NCBI GenBank assembly: GCA_002083565.1 | Contig: MSXM01000045.1 | Coordinates: forward strand, 29,623 to 53,397 | From: Nitrospira sp. ST-bin4 | GTDB lineage: Bacteria > Nitrospirota > Nitrospiria > Nitrospirales > Nitrospiraceae | DNA: 23,775 bases | Direction: 5' to 3' | Part shown: in pieces, positions 8,121 to 15,646 of the stretch | Position numbering within the stretch: the stretch's first letter is position 1 | How the letters are laid out: each line of letters begins with the position of its first letter | Notes under the pieces: generated by a model | Told to the model about the DNA's origin: nothing | Database searches by the model: none | The model's input: the letters and a program-made list of their open reading frames with translations, nothing else | Made by a program: the position numbers and the translations under genes

Positions 8121-8756
8121 ATGCGCATCACGGAAATTTTCCATAGCATTCAGGGTGAGTCGACGTTTGCCGGACGGCCCTGCGTCTTCGTGCGCCTGAC
8201 CGGTTGCCCGCTCCGCTGTACCTGGTGCGATACGGACTATGCCTTTTACGGCGGCGCCGAGCAGTCGATTGATCAGATCGTCGAGACCGTTCGCGCATAT
8301 GGCTGCCCTCTGGTGGAGGTGACGGGCGGAGAACCGCTCGCGCAATCGGAATGCCTCGCGCTGCTTACCCGGCTGTGCGATGAGGGACTCACGGTCCTGC
8401 TCGAAACCAGTGGAACTATCGATACCACAGCGGTTGATGCGAGGGTGCATGTCATCCTGGACGTCAAATGCCCGGGCAGCGGCATGACGGATCGAATGCA
8501 CTGGGCCAATATCACGCGCCTCAAGCAGCACGATGAAGCCAAGTTCGTCATTCAGGATCGTCCCGACTACGAATGGGCCAGAGAGACGGTCGCGCGGTAT
8601 GGGATCGACCATCGATGCACGGTGCTGTTCAGCCCGGTGTTTGGGACGCTGGACCCGCGGCAACTGGCCGAATGGGTGCTTGCCGATCGGTTGCCGGTGC
8701 GGTATCAGATTCAGATGCACAAGTACATTTGGGCCCCGGATATGAGAGGGGTCTGA
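8121..8756 (+). CDS. queE: 7-carboxy-7-deazaguanine synthase QueE (radical SAM)
   Basis: A 211-residue radical-SAM enzyme that converts 6-carboxy-tetrahydropterin into 7-carboxy-7-deazaguanine, the ring-contraction step of preQ0/queuosine synthesis. The N-terminus MRITEIFHSIQGES is characteristic of QueE. C29, C33 and C36 form the CX3CX2C site for the [4Fe-4S] cluster. A glycine-rich SAM-binding segment (TGGEPL) and the C-terminal QMHKYIW segment typical of the family follow. The length agrees with the family. ATG 8121 is preceded closely by AGGA, a weak ribosome site. It follows the HAD gene by 27 bases and is probably co-transcribed. No other queuosine genes (queC, queD, queF) are in the window. 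Confidence 0.95.
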   Translation: MRITEIFHSIQGESTFAGRPCVFVRLTGCPLRCTWCDTDYAFYGGAEQSIDQIVETVRAYGCPLVEVTGGEPLAQSECLALLTRLCDEGLTVLLETSGTIDTTAVDARVHVILDVKCPGSGMTDRMHWANITRLKQHDEAKFVIQDRPDYEWARETVARYGIDHRCTVLFSPVFGTLDPRQLAEWVLADRLPVRYQIQMHKYIWAPDMRGV

Positions 8757-8848
8757 GATCATGCGGTGCTGGTCATTCACGACATTTCGTCCAGTTCCTG
8801 TATCCACTGATCGATAACGAAGGACCGATGACAAAGGAGCATGAGGGA

Positions 8849-10360
8849 ATGAAAATTATGCAAGTCGGAGTGAAAGCGGAGCGGGTAGAAACAGAAGCGG
8901 CCGAAGCGCTCGTCCTGATGCTCTGTGAGGGTGACAACTTCTCAGAACAGAGCGCCGCATCGATCGACAAGGCTATGGGGGGAGCGCTTACGGATCTGCT
9001 CAAATCCAAAGAGTTCGAAGGGAAACCCGGAGAGCTGGTGCTGCTCCACGCCCAGAAGACAATTCCTGCGAAGCGTGTGTTGCTCGTCGGAGTCGGGAAA
9101 AAGGCGTCCGCCGGGCTGGATACGATCCGTCAAGCGATGGGCTATGCAGCCAAGCGCGTCCGTCAGGCCAAAGCCACATCCTTCACCGTGTCGGTCCCTG
9201 CTTTCGTTCCGCGCGATTCCTCCGTCATCGAAGTCGCGCAAGCGATGGCCGAAGGCGCCATCCTGGGCAGTTATCAGTTCAACCTGTATCGAAGCGACCT
9301 GGCGCCGGGCAAAGACGTGGCGCAGATGACCCTGCTGGCTCCGGATAAATCATCCTTGCACGACCTGTCCGAGGGCATCCGGCGCGGAGCAGCCTCGGCA
9401 GAAGCGGCCGTGTTCGTCCGGGACCTATGCAACCATCCTTCCAATGTGATGACGCCGACCAGGATCGCGCAAGAAGCGAAAGCCATTGCGAAAGAAACCG
9501 GCGTCACCCTCAAGATCCTCGAGCAGAAAGACATGGAGAAATTGGGCATGGGCGCGCTCCTGGGAGTGGCCCGAGGCAGCCATGAACCGCCGAAATTCAT
9601 CATCCTTGAATATCACGGCGCTCGAAAGAAAGAAGACCGTCCCGTGGTGCTGGTCGGCAAAACCGTCACGTTCGATACCGGCGGCATCTCGCTCAAGCCG
9701 GCAGAAAACATGGAACATATGAAGGCGGACATGACGGGCGGCGCCGAAGTCCTGGCAGCCATACGAGCCGCGGCCCGCCTCAAATTGCCGCTCAATCTGG
9801 TCAGTATTCTACCGGTGACCGAAAACATGCCTGGTGGCCGGGCGATGAAGCCTGGCGACATCGTCACGACACTCTCCGGAAAAACCGTGGAGGTCCAGAA
9901 TACCGACGCCGAAGGCCGGCTGATTCTCTCCGACGGACTGGCCTACGCCGGCCGCTACAAACCGGCCGTGTTGATCGACATCGCCACGCTGACCGGCGCC
10001 TGCGTCGTCGCGCTGGGCCAGTTTGCCATCGGCATGTTCGGCACGGACGCGACCCTCAAGGAATCGGTGCGCACGGCTGGATTGCGGGCCGGCGAGCGTG
10101 TGTGGGAAATGCCGCTGTGGGATGAGTATTTTGAGCAGCTGAAAAGCGATGTAGCCGACATGCGGAACATCGGCGGACGCGGGGGCGGCATGATTACGGC
10201 CGCCTTGTTCCTCAGCAAGTTTGCCGGCGACTGGCCTTGGGTGCATCTCGACATCGCCAGCACCGATTGGAGCGAGCGTGAACGGGCCTATATTCCGAAA
10301 GGACCAACCGGGATCGGCACGAGGCTCTTGATTCAATACCTTATCGATCGAACGCTGTAG
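8849..10360 (+). CDS. pepA: Leucyl aminopeptidase PepA (M17 family)
   Basis: A 503-residue cytosolic metallo-aminopeptidase that removes N-terminal residues, especially leucine, from peptides; the family forms hexamers. The two-metal site is intact: K271, D276 and, in the NTDAEGRL signature (residues 351-358), D353 and E355, with R357 as the likely catalytic arginine; D294 is the expected further ligand. The N-terminal macro-like domain (about 1-170) precedes the catalytic domain. The start was placed at ATG 8849 because AAGGAG lies about 9 bases upstream and the resulting 503 residues equal the length of E. coli PepA. An in-frame ATG at 8828 would precede the Shine-Dalgarno sequence, and the open frame further upstream overlaps queE. 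It lies 92 bases after queE and 14 bases before nagZ. E. coli PepA also binds DNA; whether this one does cannot be told. Confidence 0.96.
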   Translation: MKIMQVGVKAERVETEAAEALVLMLCEGDNFSEQSAASIDKAMGGALTDLLKSKEFEGKPGELVLLHAQKTIPAKRVLLVGVGKKASAGLDTIRQAMGYAAKRVRQAKATSFTVSVPAFVPRDSSVIEVAQAMAEGAILGSYQFNLYRSDLAPGKDVAQMTLLAPDKSSLHDLSEGIRRGAASAEAAVFVRDLCNHPSNVMTPTRIAQEAKAIAKETGVTLKILEQKDMEKLGMGALLGVARGSHEPPKFIILEYHGARKKEDRPVVLVGKTVTFDTGGISLKPAENMEHMKADMTGGAEVLAAIRAAARLKLPLNLVSILPVTENMPGGRAMKPGDIVTTLSGKTVEVQNTDAEGRLILSDGLAYAGRYKPAVLIDIATLTGACVVALGQFAIGMFGTDATLKESVRTAGLRAGERVWEMPLWDEYFEQLKSDVADMRNIGGRGGGMITAALFLSKFAGDWPWVHLDIASTDWSERERAYIPKGPTGIGTRLLIQYLIDRTL

Positions 10361-10374
10361 AACGGGAAACACCT

Positions 10375-11466
10375 ATGCTCATGTCGCGTGACAAGATCGG
10401 GCAGCTCTTCATGGTGGGATTCGACGGGACCACCGTCTCGGCGGATCTCGCCGCTTTCATCAAAGAATATAAACCCGGCGGAGTCATCTTATTCTCGCGG
10501 AATCTCGAATCGACCGAACAGATCGTGGATCTCACGAACGAGCTGCAACGATGCAGTCCCCATTCTCCGCTGCTGATCTCGATCGACCAGGAGGGCGGGC
10601 GGGTCTCGCGATTGCCGAAAGAGTTCACAATTTTCCCTCCGTGCGAGGTGTTGGGCCGGTGCAACTCGTTGGAGCTAGCCTATGCCGCCGCGGCCACGAC
10701 GGCAAAAGAGCTGCGAGCGGTCGGCATCAATATGAACATGGCGCCGGTGCTCGACGTGAACAGCAACCCGGCGAATCCCGTGATCGGGGATCGCGCTTTC
10801 GGCTCCGATCCGGCGGTGGTCTGCGAATTGGCCGTGCCCACGGTGGGAGGCTTGCAAGACAACGGCGTCGTGGCCTGCGGCAAACATTTTCCAGGCCATG
10901 GCGACACGACCGTGGATTCGCACAAGGAATTGCCGCTCGTGGCGGCGCCGCGTGAGCGGTTGGAACGGATCGAGCTTCCTCCATTCCGGCATGCCGTCGC
11001 GCGTGGTGTCGCCACGATGATGACGGCCCATGTGTTGTACAGTGCATTGGATGATCAGCGCCCTGCGACGCTGTCTCCGGCGATCATCGGATCCCTCCTC
11101 CGGAAGGAGTTGCAATACGACGGCGTTGTCCTGACCGACGATCTTGAGATGCACGCGATTATCGATCACTACGGCATTGAAGAGGCCACGGTCCAGTCGA
11201 TTCTCGCCGGCTGCGATATGCCACTGATCTGTAAGGATCGCAACCGTGAAGCGGCGGCGATCAGTTCATTGGACAAAGCCGTCGCGGACGGCACGATTTC
11301 AACCCAACGGGTGGAGGTGTCCCTCGCGCGCATCGCCCGCTTGAAGCAACGGTTCCTCGTTCCCTACAAACCCGTCTCGGTATCTGATGCAAGGCTGATC
11401 GTGGGCTGCCGAACCCACCGGGCCTTGTTGCGATCGATTCACCAGACCCGTGCTCGAACAGCCTAA
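10375..11466 (+). CDS. nagZ: Beta-N-acetylhexosaminidase NagZ (GH3)
   Basis: A 363-residue cytosolic glycoside hydrolase of family 3 that cleaves GlcNAc from GlcNAc-1,6-anhydro-MurNAc peptides during peptidoglycan recycling. The nucleophile is D255 in VLTDDLEM. The substrate-binding KHFPGHGDT motif (170-178) leads into the general acid/base dyad D181-H183 (DSH), the arrangement specific to NagZ enzymes. There is no signal peptide, in agreement with a cytosolic role. ATG 10375 is followed by a second in-frame ATG at 10381, and either could be used. It begins 14 bases after pepA, which suggests co-transcription. Together they fit salvage of cell-wall fragments and peptides. The C-terminal tail of about 30 residues is rich in Arg and is not obviously part of the barrel. 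Confidence 0.95.
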   Translation: MLMSRDKIGQLFMVGFDGTTVSADLAAFIKEYKPGGVILFSRNLESTEQIVDLTNELQRCSPHSPLLISIDQEGGRVSRLPKEFTIFPPCEVLGRCNSLELAYAAAATTAKELRAVGINMNMAPVLDVNSNPANPVIGDRAFGSDPAVVCELAVPTVGGLQDNGVVACGKHFPGHGDTTVDSHKELPLVAAPRERLERIELPPFRHAVARGVATMMTAHVLYSALDDQRPATLSPAIIGSLLRKELQYDGVVLTDDLEMHAIIDHYGIEEATVQSILAGCDMPLICKDRNREAAAISSLDKAVADGTISTQRVEVSLARIARLKQRFLVPYKPVSVSDARLIVGCRTHRALLRSIHQTRARTA

Positions 11467-11646
11467 CCCGCCTGATTCTCCGTGCCTCGTGAAGCGCAGA
11501 ATGGAAAGAGGGCGTGCCTCGGCTGTGCTTGCGAGATACGCTTCACCAGATACGAGCGAGCAGATGTCCCGGAGCCAAGTAGCCATCTAAACCCGTCTTG
11601 CCCTCTTCTTCCTGCTTGTGGCATCATGCCTGTTCCTGGAGGCGCG

Positions 11647-12189
11647 ATGGCTTCATTGCTCGAATATGTCGGCTCTGTGCATATTTACCTCGGCCCCTAT
11701 CGAGGGAATCCTATCGCCCTCTATCTCAAGCGGACGGAGAGCGGGTGCCAGATCGGGCCGAAGGTCTATCCCTGGAATGACGTCATCGGTTTGGGCGACA
11801 CGCCGAACAAGGCCGCTGCTGACTTTGAAGAAAAGTGGAAAGCCAGAGGCCTCACGGCAGAGATGTATTCGGGCCCGGCCTGGGAAGGAGGCATCAAACC
11901 TGAGAAACCGGCGCCTCCGAAACCGGCCGCCCCCCCGAAGCCTGCCGCCTCGGCAGCAGCCAGCCCTGCGCCTGCAAGTCCACCGACACCTCAGCCTCAG
12001 GCTACCCCTGAACGAGCAGCCGCCCCCGCAGTAACGGATGGACAGCCGGCCGCTGTGCCAACTCAACCCAATCAGCCCACCCCTCCATCGAACGCGGCTC
12101 CTGAACAGGGGACCGCCGCCTCTGTTGCAAATGGCCAACAGGCCACCACACCCGTCTCCACACCACAACCTTCAGGACAGTCGAACTAG
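11647..12189 (+). CDS. Uncharacterised protein with a small folded head and a Pro/Ala/Gln-rich tail
   Basis: I do not recognise a family. ATG 11647 has GGAGG four bases upstream and gives 180 residues. The first 82 or so residues look folded (MASLLEYVGSVHIYLGPYRG, then charged and aromatic residues, with a VYPWNDVIGLGDT segment). From about residue 83 to the end the sequence is almost only Pro, Ala, Gln, Thr and Ser, with repeated KPAAPPKPAA-type runs. This is typical of an intrinsically disordered linker or tail. No signal peptide or membrane helix is present. It lies 180 bases after nagZ on the same strand and converges with the transporter gene. An open frame extends upstream to 11482 without a good ribosome site. 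The protein is probably real because its head is compact and unbiased, but its role is unknown. Confidence 0.7.
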   Translation: MASLLEYVGSVHIYLGPYRGNPIALYLKRTESGCQIGPKVYPWNDVIGLGDTPNKAAADFEEKWKARGLTAEMYSGPAWEGGIKPEKPAPPKPAAPPKPAASAAASPAPASPPTPQPQATPERAAAPAVTDGQPAAVPTQPNQPTPPSNAAPEQGTAASVANGQQATTPVSTPQPSGQSN

Positions 12190-12261
12190 TCCGCAGATTC
12201 AGCCAATAGACCGTTCAGTATCCACTTGCGGGGCGAGGGAGAATCATCCGTTATCGAGAGA

Positions 12262-13695
12262 TCACAGTTGACTGTTCTGTGCGGCAAGTCTGCTGTGCTT
12301 CATGCCGTATACCAAATAGACCACGATGCCGATGATCGTCCAGACAACGAACCGGATCCAGGTCACTTGCGGAAGTCCGGCCATGAGATAGAGACACGCC
12401 CCCATACCGAGAAGCGGGACGAGCGGCATCAGGGGAAGGCGGAACGGGCGGGGCTGATTCGGACGCGTGTACCGGAGCAGCATCACACCCACGCACACCA
12501 GCACGAAGGCAAAGAAGGTGCCGATGTTCGTCATATCGGCTGCATCGCCGATCTGAAACAGCGAGGCCAGGATGGCGACGGCGACCCCGGTCAGAATCGT
12601 CGCTCGATGGGGCGTGCCGAACCGCGGATGCACAACCGAGAGTGACGGACTCAGCAGCCGGTCGCGCGACATGGCAAAAAACACGCGGATCTGTCCAAGC
12701 ATCATCACCACCAGGACGCTGGTGATCCCGGCGACAGCGCCGATCGCCACAAGCGCCGCGCCCCATTTGTACCCGACCAAGCTCAGCGCCTCCGCTACCG
12801 GAGCATGAATATCGATCTGGCTTACGGGCACGAGTCCGGTCAGCACTGCTGCCACAGACACATACAGCACGGTACAGACCGCGAGAGAGCCGATGATGCC
12901 CAATGGCACATCCCGTTGAGGATTGCGGGCCTCTTCCGCAGCAGTGGACACGGCATCAAATCCAATGTAGGCAAAGAAAATCACCGCCGCTGCAGACCGT
13001 ACCCCCTCAAACCCCTGCGGCATGAACGGAGTCCAGTTCTCAGGGTTCACGGCGGGGGCCCCGACAGCAAGGAAGAACAGAATGACCGCCAGCTTCAATG
13101 CGACGATGTAGCCGGTGGCACGGGCGCTTTCTTTGATTCCGATGACCAGAATGATCGTGACCAGCAGAACGATGATGGCAGCCGGAAAATTGGCGATGCT
13201 TCCTTCCGGTCCTCCGGCCCAATGCGGAGGATTCGTCGCCCAATAGGGTAGGTCCAACCCTGCCAGCTTGAGCAAATTATTGAAGTACCCTGACCAGCCG
13301 ATGGCCACGGCAACGCAGGCGACTCCGTATTCCAAAATCAAATTCCATCCGGTCAGCCAGGCAAGAAATTCACCGAGCGTGGCATAGGAATAGGTATAGG
13401 CAGAGCCGGCTACCGGAATCATCGCCGCAAATTCCGCATAGCACAGGGCCGCTAAGGCGCACGTGAGTCCCGAGAGAACAAATGAGAGCACGATGCCTGG
13501 CCCGGCCCCAGGCCGATGCGCATCGCCCACAATGGCGGTGCCGACCAAGACGAAGATGCCGGTTCCGATAATCGCGCCGATGCCGAGAGCCGTAAGGTTC
13601 CAAACTGTCAGTGATTTCTTGAGGCGATGCTCGGGACCATCCGCATCGGCAAGGCACTGTTCGATCGATTTTGTTCGAAAGAAGCGGCTGATCAC
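12262..13695 (-). CDS. APC-superfamily amino-acid permease (cationic amino-acid transporter type)
   Basis: A membrane transporter of 477 residues with about 12 hydrophobic helices, of the YfnA/CAT-like branch of the APC superfamily. The first helix carries the GIGAIIGTGIFVLVG motif that forms the substrate site. Later helices show the FFAYIGFDAVSTAAEEARNP signature typical of this branch. It imports amino acids or similar amines, probably by proton symport; the exact substrate cannot be read. The start is placed at GTG 13695 because the protein then begins with the family-like ISRFFRTKSIE, and because an extended -10 promoter covers the alternative TTG start at 13767. It is the last gene downstream of the PuuD-like gene (132-base gap), so both may serve uptake and breakdown of an amino-acid or polyamine derivative; this is inference. 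Confidence 0.93.
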   Translation of the reverse strand: MISRFFRTKSIEQCLADADGPEHRLKKSLTVWNLTALGIGAIIGTGIFVLVGTAIVGDAHRPGAGPGIVLSFVLSGLTCALAALCYAEFAAMIPVAGSAYTYSYATLGEFLAWLTGWNLILEYGVACVAVAIGWSGYFNNLLKLAGLDLPYWATNPPHWAGGPEGSIANFPAAIIVLLVTIILVIGIKESARATGYIVALKLAVILFFLAVGAPAVNPENWTPFMPQGFEGVRSAAAVIFFAYIGFDAVSTAAEEARNPQRDVPLGIIGSLAVCTVLYVSVAAVLTGLVPVSQIDIHAPVAEALSLVGYKWGAALVAIGAVAGITSVLVVMMLGQIRVFFAMSRDRLLSPSLSVVHPRFGTPHRATILTGVAVAILASLFQIGDAADMTNIGTFFAFVLVCVGVMLLRYTRPNQPRPFRLPLMPLVPLLGMGACLYLMAGLPQVTWIRFVVWTIIGIVVYLVYGMKHSRLAAQNSQL

Positions 13696-13766
13696 AAAGT
13701 TACCTGCGTCAGGCGTGATGGGATCGGCTGTAGTGGGATCCGCGGCCAGGGCTCCATGTGGAATCA

Positions 13767-13775
13767 AGTATAGCA
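13767..13775 (-). promoter_or_regulatory. Candidate extended -10 promoter for the permease
   Basis: On the minus strand TGCTATACT (13775-13767) is an extended -10 element with a TGn. No good -35 is present, as is common for this type. Transcription would start near 13760, giving a leader of about 65 bases before GTG 13695. Confidence 0.35.
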
Positions 13776-13827
13776 GGCGGACAGCAATGAGGATGGCGTG
13801 CCGGCCGTGTGATGGATTGTGTGCGAA

Positions 13828-14568
13828 TCACGCGCGAGGCCGCCGCGCAGCCCGCAGCAGCGCCTCGAACAGCCGCCGATGGGCTGCGTGGCGCTCGAAG
13901 AGAAATTCCGGGTGCCATTGGATAGCCAGCAAAAACCGGTGTTGGGGCGACTCGATCGCTTCGACGATTCCGTCGGGAGCGACGGCGCTCGCAACCAGCG
14001 ACGGCGCCACCCGTTTGACGGATTGATGATGGGAGCTGTTCACCATCAGGGTTGCCCGATCGACAATTTTCCGGAGCAGGCTCTTGGGTGTCACCGCCAC
14101 CGGATGAGACACATGGATCGCTTTTTTCTGCTGGCGATGGTCCAGCGCATGCTGAACCTGCGACGGAATGTCCTGGAAGAGGCTGCCACCGCACGCGACA
14201 TTGACCGTCTGCATGCCTCCGCAAATTCCTAACAGCGGAAGATCGCGAGCTCGAGCCTGGGAGACCAGATCGAGTTCGAAATCGGCGCGTCGCTCACTCA
14301 CGAGCGGAAATTTGTACCGTTGGCGTTCCCCGTAGAAACGGGGAGGAAGATCCGGACCGCTGCCGGTGAGAAGAAGCCCGTCAACCCCGTCGAGAAGCCT
14401 CCGTCTGGCAGCCGGCGCGGCCACGAGAGGCAGAATGAGCGGAACGCCGCCGAGTTCTTCGATAGCCCGTATGTAGCGAGCTCGGAGAAAATAGGTGGGT
14501 TCCCGCCCGCCCATATCCTTCCTGTCACCGGCATTGAAGTCCGGCGTCACGCCGATCACAGGCTTCAT
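13828..14568 (-). CDS. Gamma-glutamyl-gamma-aminobutyrate hydrolase family protein (PuuD-like, peptidase C26)
   Basis: A 246-residue class I glutamine-amidotransferase-like hydrolase. The catalytic triad is visible: C116 in LGICGGMQ, H219 and E221 in IQWHPE. The N-terminal KPVIGVTPD and the HHQSVK segment near 180-185 are typical of PuuD and related enzymes. These cleave gamma-glutamyl amides such as gamma-glutamyl-GABA in the putrescine pathway. The ATG at 14568 begins one base after the stop codon of the upstream gene (TAGTATG), so translation is probably coupled; a GTG at 14601 would give 11 more residues inside that gene. No puuA, puuB or puuC is nearby, so the true substrate is uncertain. 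The permease follows on the same strand. Confidence 0.9.
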   Translation of the reverse strand: MKPVIGVTPDFNAGDRKDMGGREPTYFLRARYIRAIEELGGVPLILPLVAAPAARRRLLDGVDGLLLTGSGPDLPPRFYGERQRYKFPLVSERRADFELDLVSQARARDLPLLGICGGMQTVNVACGGSLFQDIPSQVQHALDHRQQKKAIHVSHPVAVTPKSLLRKIVDRATLMVNSSHHQSVKRVAPSLVASAVAPDGIVEAIESPQHRFLLAIQWHPEFLFERHAAHRRLFEALLRAARRPRA

Positions 14569-14569
14569 A

Positions 14570-14974
14570 CTACTGGACTGGATCGGCGGTCGCACGCTCA
14601 CTCTCGGCAGCGACCCCTAAGAATCGTACCGGACGGTCACCGGTGAGGTGTTCGGGCACGATGACGTAGGTGCCGTACATGCTGGGGATCCAGATACTTT
14701 TGGCTGTTTGTTCGCTGCCGCCTGAGAACAGATAGGCGAGGCCGCCGACGATTCCGCCGCCGATCGCAAACGCGCCCTTGAACGGGAAATACAGGATCGT
14801 GCTCACCGCCGCCGCAGCTTGCATGCCGGCGCCGGCGGCCGTTCCTTGCTGCTGGTCCGAAGCCGAGGCCTGACTCCAGGCCGGTGTGGTGAACGCTGTA
14901 ATCAGGGAAAAACACAACACCGCTACGACACATGTGACGAGCGGGAGTCGACGATTATCTCCGGACTTATTCAT
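14570..14974 (-). CDS. Small secreted protein of unknown function
   Basis: A 134-residue protein with a clear Sec signal peptide: basic start, hydrophobic core (about 11-29), and likely cleavage after SQA (residue 36). The mature part has a hydrophobic, glycine-rich stretch (YFPFKGAFAIGGGIVGGLAYLF, about 62-83) that could be a membrane hairpin. After it comes a polar C-terminal part with SMYGTYVIVPEHL. ATG 14974 has GGAGG about 8 bases upstream, a strong start. It overlaps nothing, but its stop codon lies one base before the PuuD-like gene, so the two are co-translated. I do not know a function; the Gly-rich segment and the signal peptide suggest an envelope location. Confidence 0.75.
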   Translation of the reverse strand: MNKSGDNRRLPLVTCVVAVLCFSLITAFTTPAWSQASASDQQQGTAAGAGMQAAAAVSTILYFPFKGAFAIGGGIVGGLAYLFSGGSEQTAKSIWIPSMYGTYVIVPEHLTGDRPVRFLGVAAESERATADPVQ

Positions 14975-15092
14975 TGAACTGCCTCCTTCCGCTGCTGCGC
15001 GAAACCAAGAACCATGGAAACTCCATGCACAATACCCATAGGCCTTATAACAAATTCCTCAACGAATGCATACCCCCTGCCGGTTCAAACAT

Positions 15093-15563
15093 CTAACGGG
15101 ATGAAGGCGATGGGTGATCGGGCACAATATCAAGCTCCGTCATAATGTAGGCAATCACGTACTCCGTGCGGGCAACGACGGACCGATCCAGCTCGGACAC
15201 AAAATCGACCGCTGAGATTCGCTGGTTTTCCTGAGTCAGGCCGGCTCGCAAGCCGAGATCGAGTTTGCACCACGTCACGGACTGGACGAACAACTCCTCC
15301 GCGCGTTCTTGATACGCGGGGCGCTCGTCCGGCGAAAGCATCATCAAGACTTCGGCCAGACGATCGACAAGCCGCACTTTGTGACGAAGGTTCGCCAGCT
15401 GTTCAGATCCAATTTCTACGGACACTTGCACGCCAGCCTTCCAACTCCGTTTCTTGACGTTGAATGTGCAGGCCTGGACACCGGCCTCCTTCTCCACCGG
15501 CTCCGGCCCAAAGAATAACGTAACCCGGTAGGATGAAAGTTCAGGTAATGATGTCTGATCCAT
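15093..15563 (-). CDS. Uncharacterised cytosolic protein
   Basis: A 156-residue protein with mixed, unbiased composition and neither signal peptide nor membrane helix. The first half (about 12-60) alternates hydrophobic and polar residues as in beta strands (YRVTLFFGPEPVE, VQVSVEIG). The second half is mostly helical and charged. I do not recognise a family. ATG 15563 was preferred over GTG 15572 because a -10-like TACAAT (15579-15574) would start transcription between the two. The resulting mRNA would have almost no leader, and no Shine-Dalgarno sequence is visible. The gene diverges from the M24 peptidase. Confidence 0.65.
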   Translation of the reverse strand: MDQTSLPELSSYRVTLFFGPEPVEKEAGVQACTFNVKKRSWKAGVQVSVEIGSEQLANLRHKVRLVDRLAEVLMMLSPDERPAYQERAEELFVQSVTWCKLDLGLRAGLTQENQRISAVDFVSELDRSVVARTEYVIAYIMTELDIVPDHPSPSSR

Positions 15564-15573
15564 AAGTGGCACT

Positions 15574-15579
15574 ATTGTA
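15574..15579 (-). promoter_or_regulatory. Candidate -10 box for the uncharacterised gene at 15093-15563
   Basis: TACAAT on the minus strand matches the consensus at five of six positions and ends 10 bases before ATG 15563. The sequence 17 bases further upstream (CTGGCC) is a poor -35. If used, the leader would be only about 3 bases. Confidence 0.3.
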
Positions 15580-15609
15580 TCATGATGCGCTCTGAGGGCC
15601 AGCGTTTGA

Positions 15610-15638
15610 TTGACGCCCTTCGGACTCGACGATAAGAT
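15610..15638 (+). promoter_or_regulatory. Promoter of the M24 peptidase gene, predicting a nearly leaderless mRNA
   Basis: TTGACG (15610-15615) and TAAGAT (15633-15638) have the ideal 17-base spacing. The expected start near 15645 lies only about two bases before ATG 15647, and no Shine-Dalgarno sequence is present. Confidence 0.55.
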
Positions 15639-15646
15639 GCTCTCGT

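Noticed and set aside
7812..8834. 340-codon minus-strand open frame across the HAD gene, queE and the gap before pepA
   Set aside because: The opposite strand carries clear catalytic motifs of a HAD phosphatase and QueE; the antisense product shows no family features.
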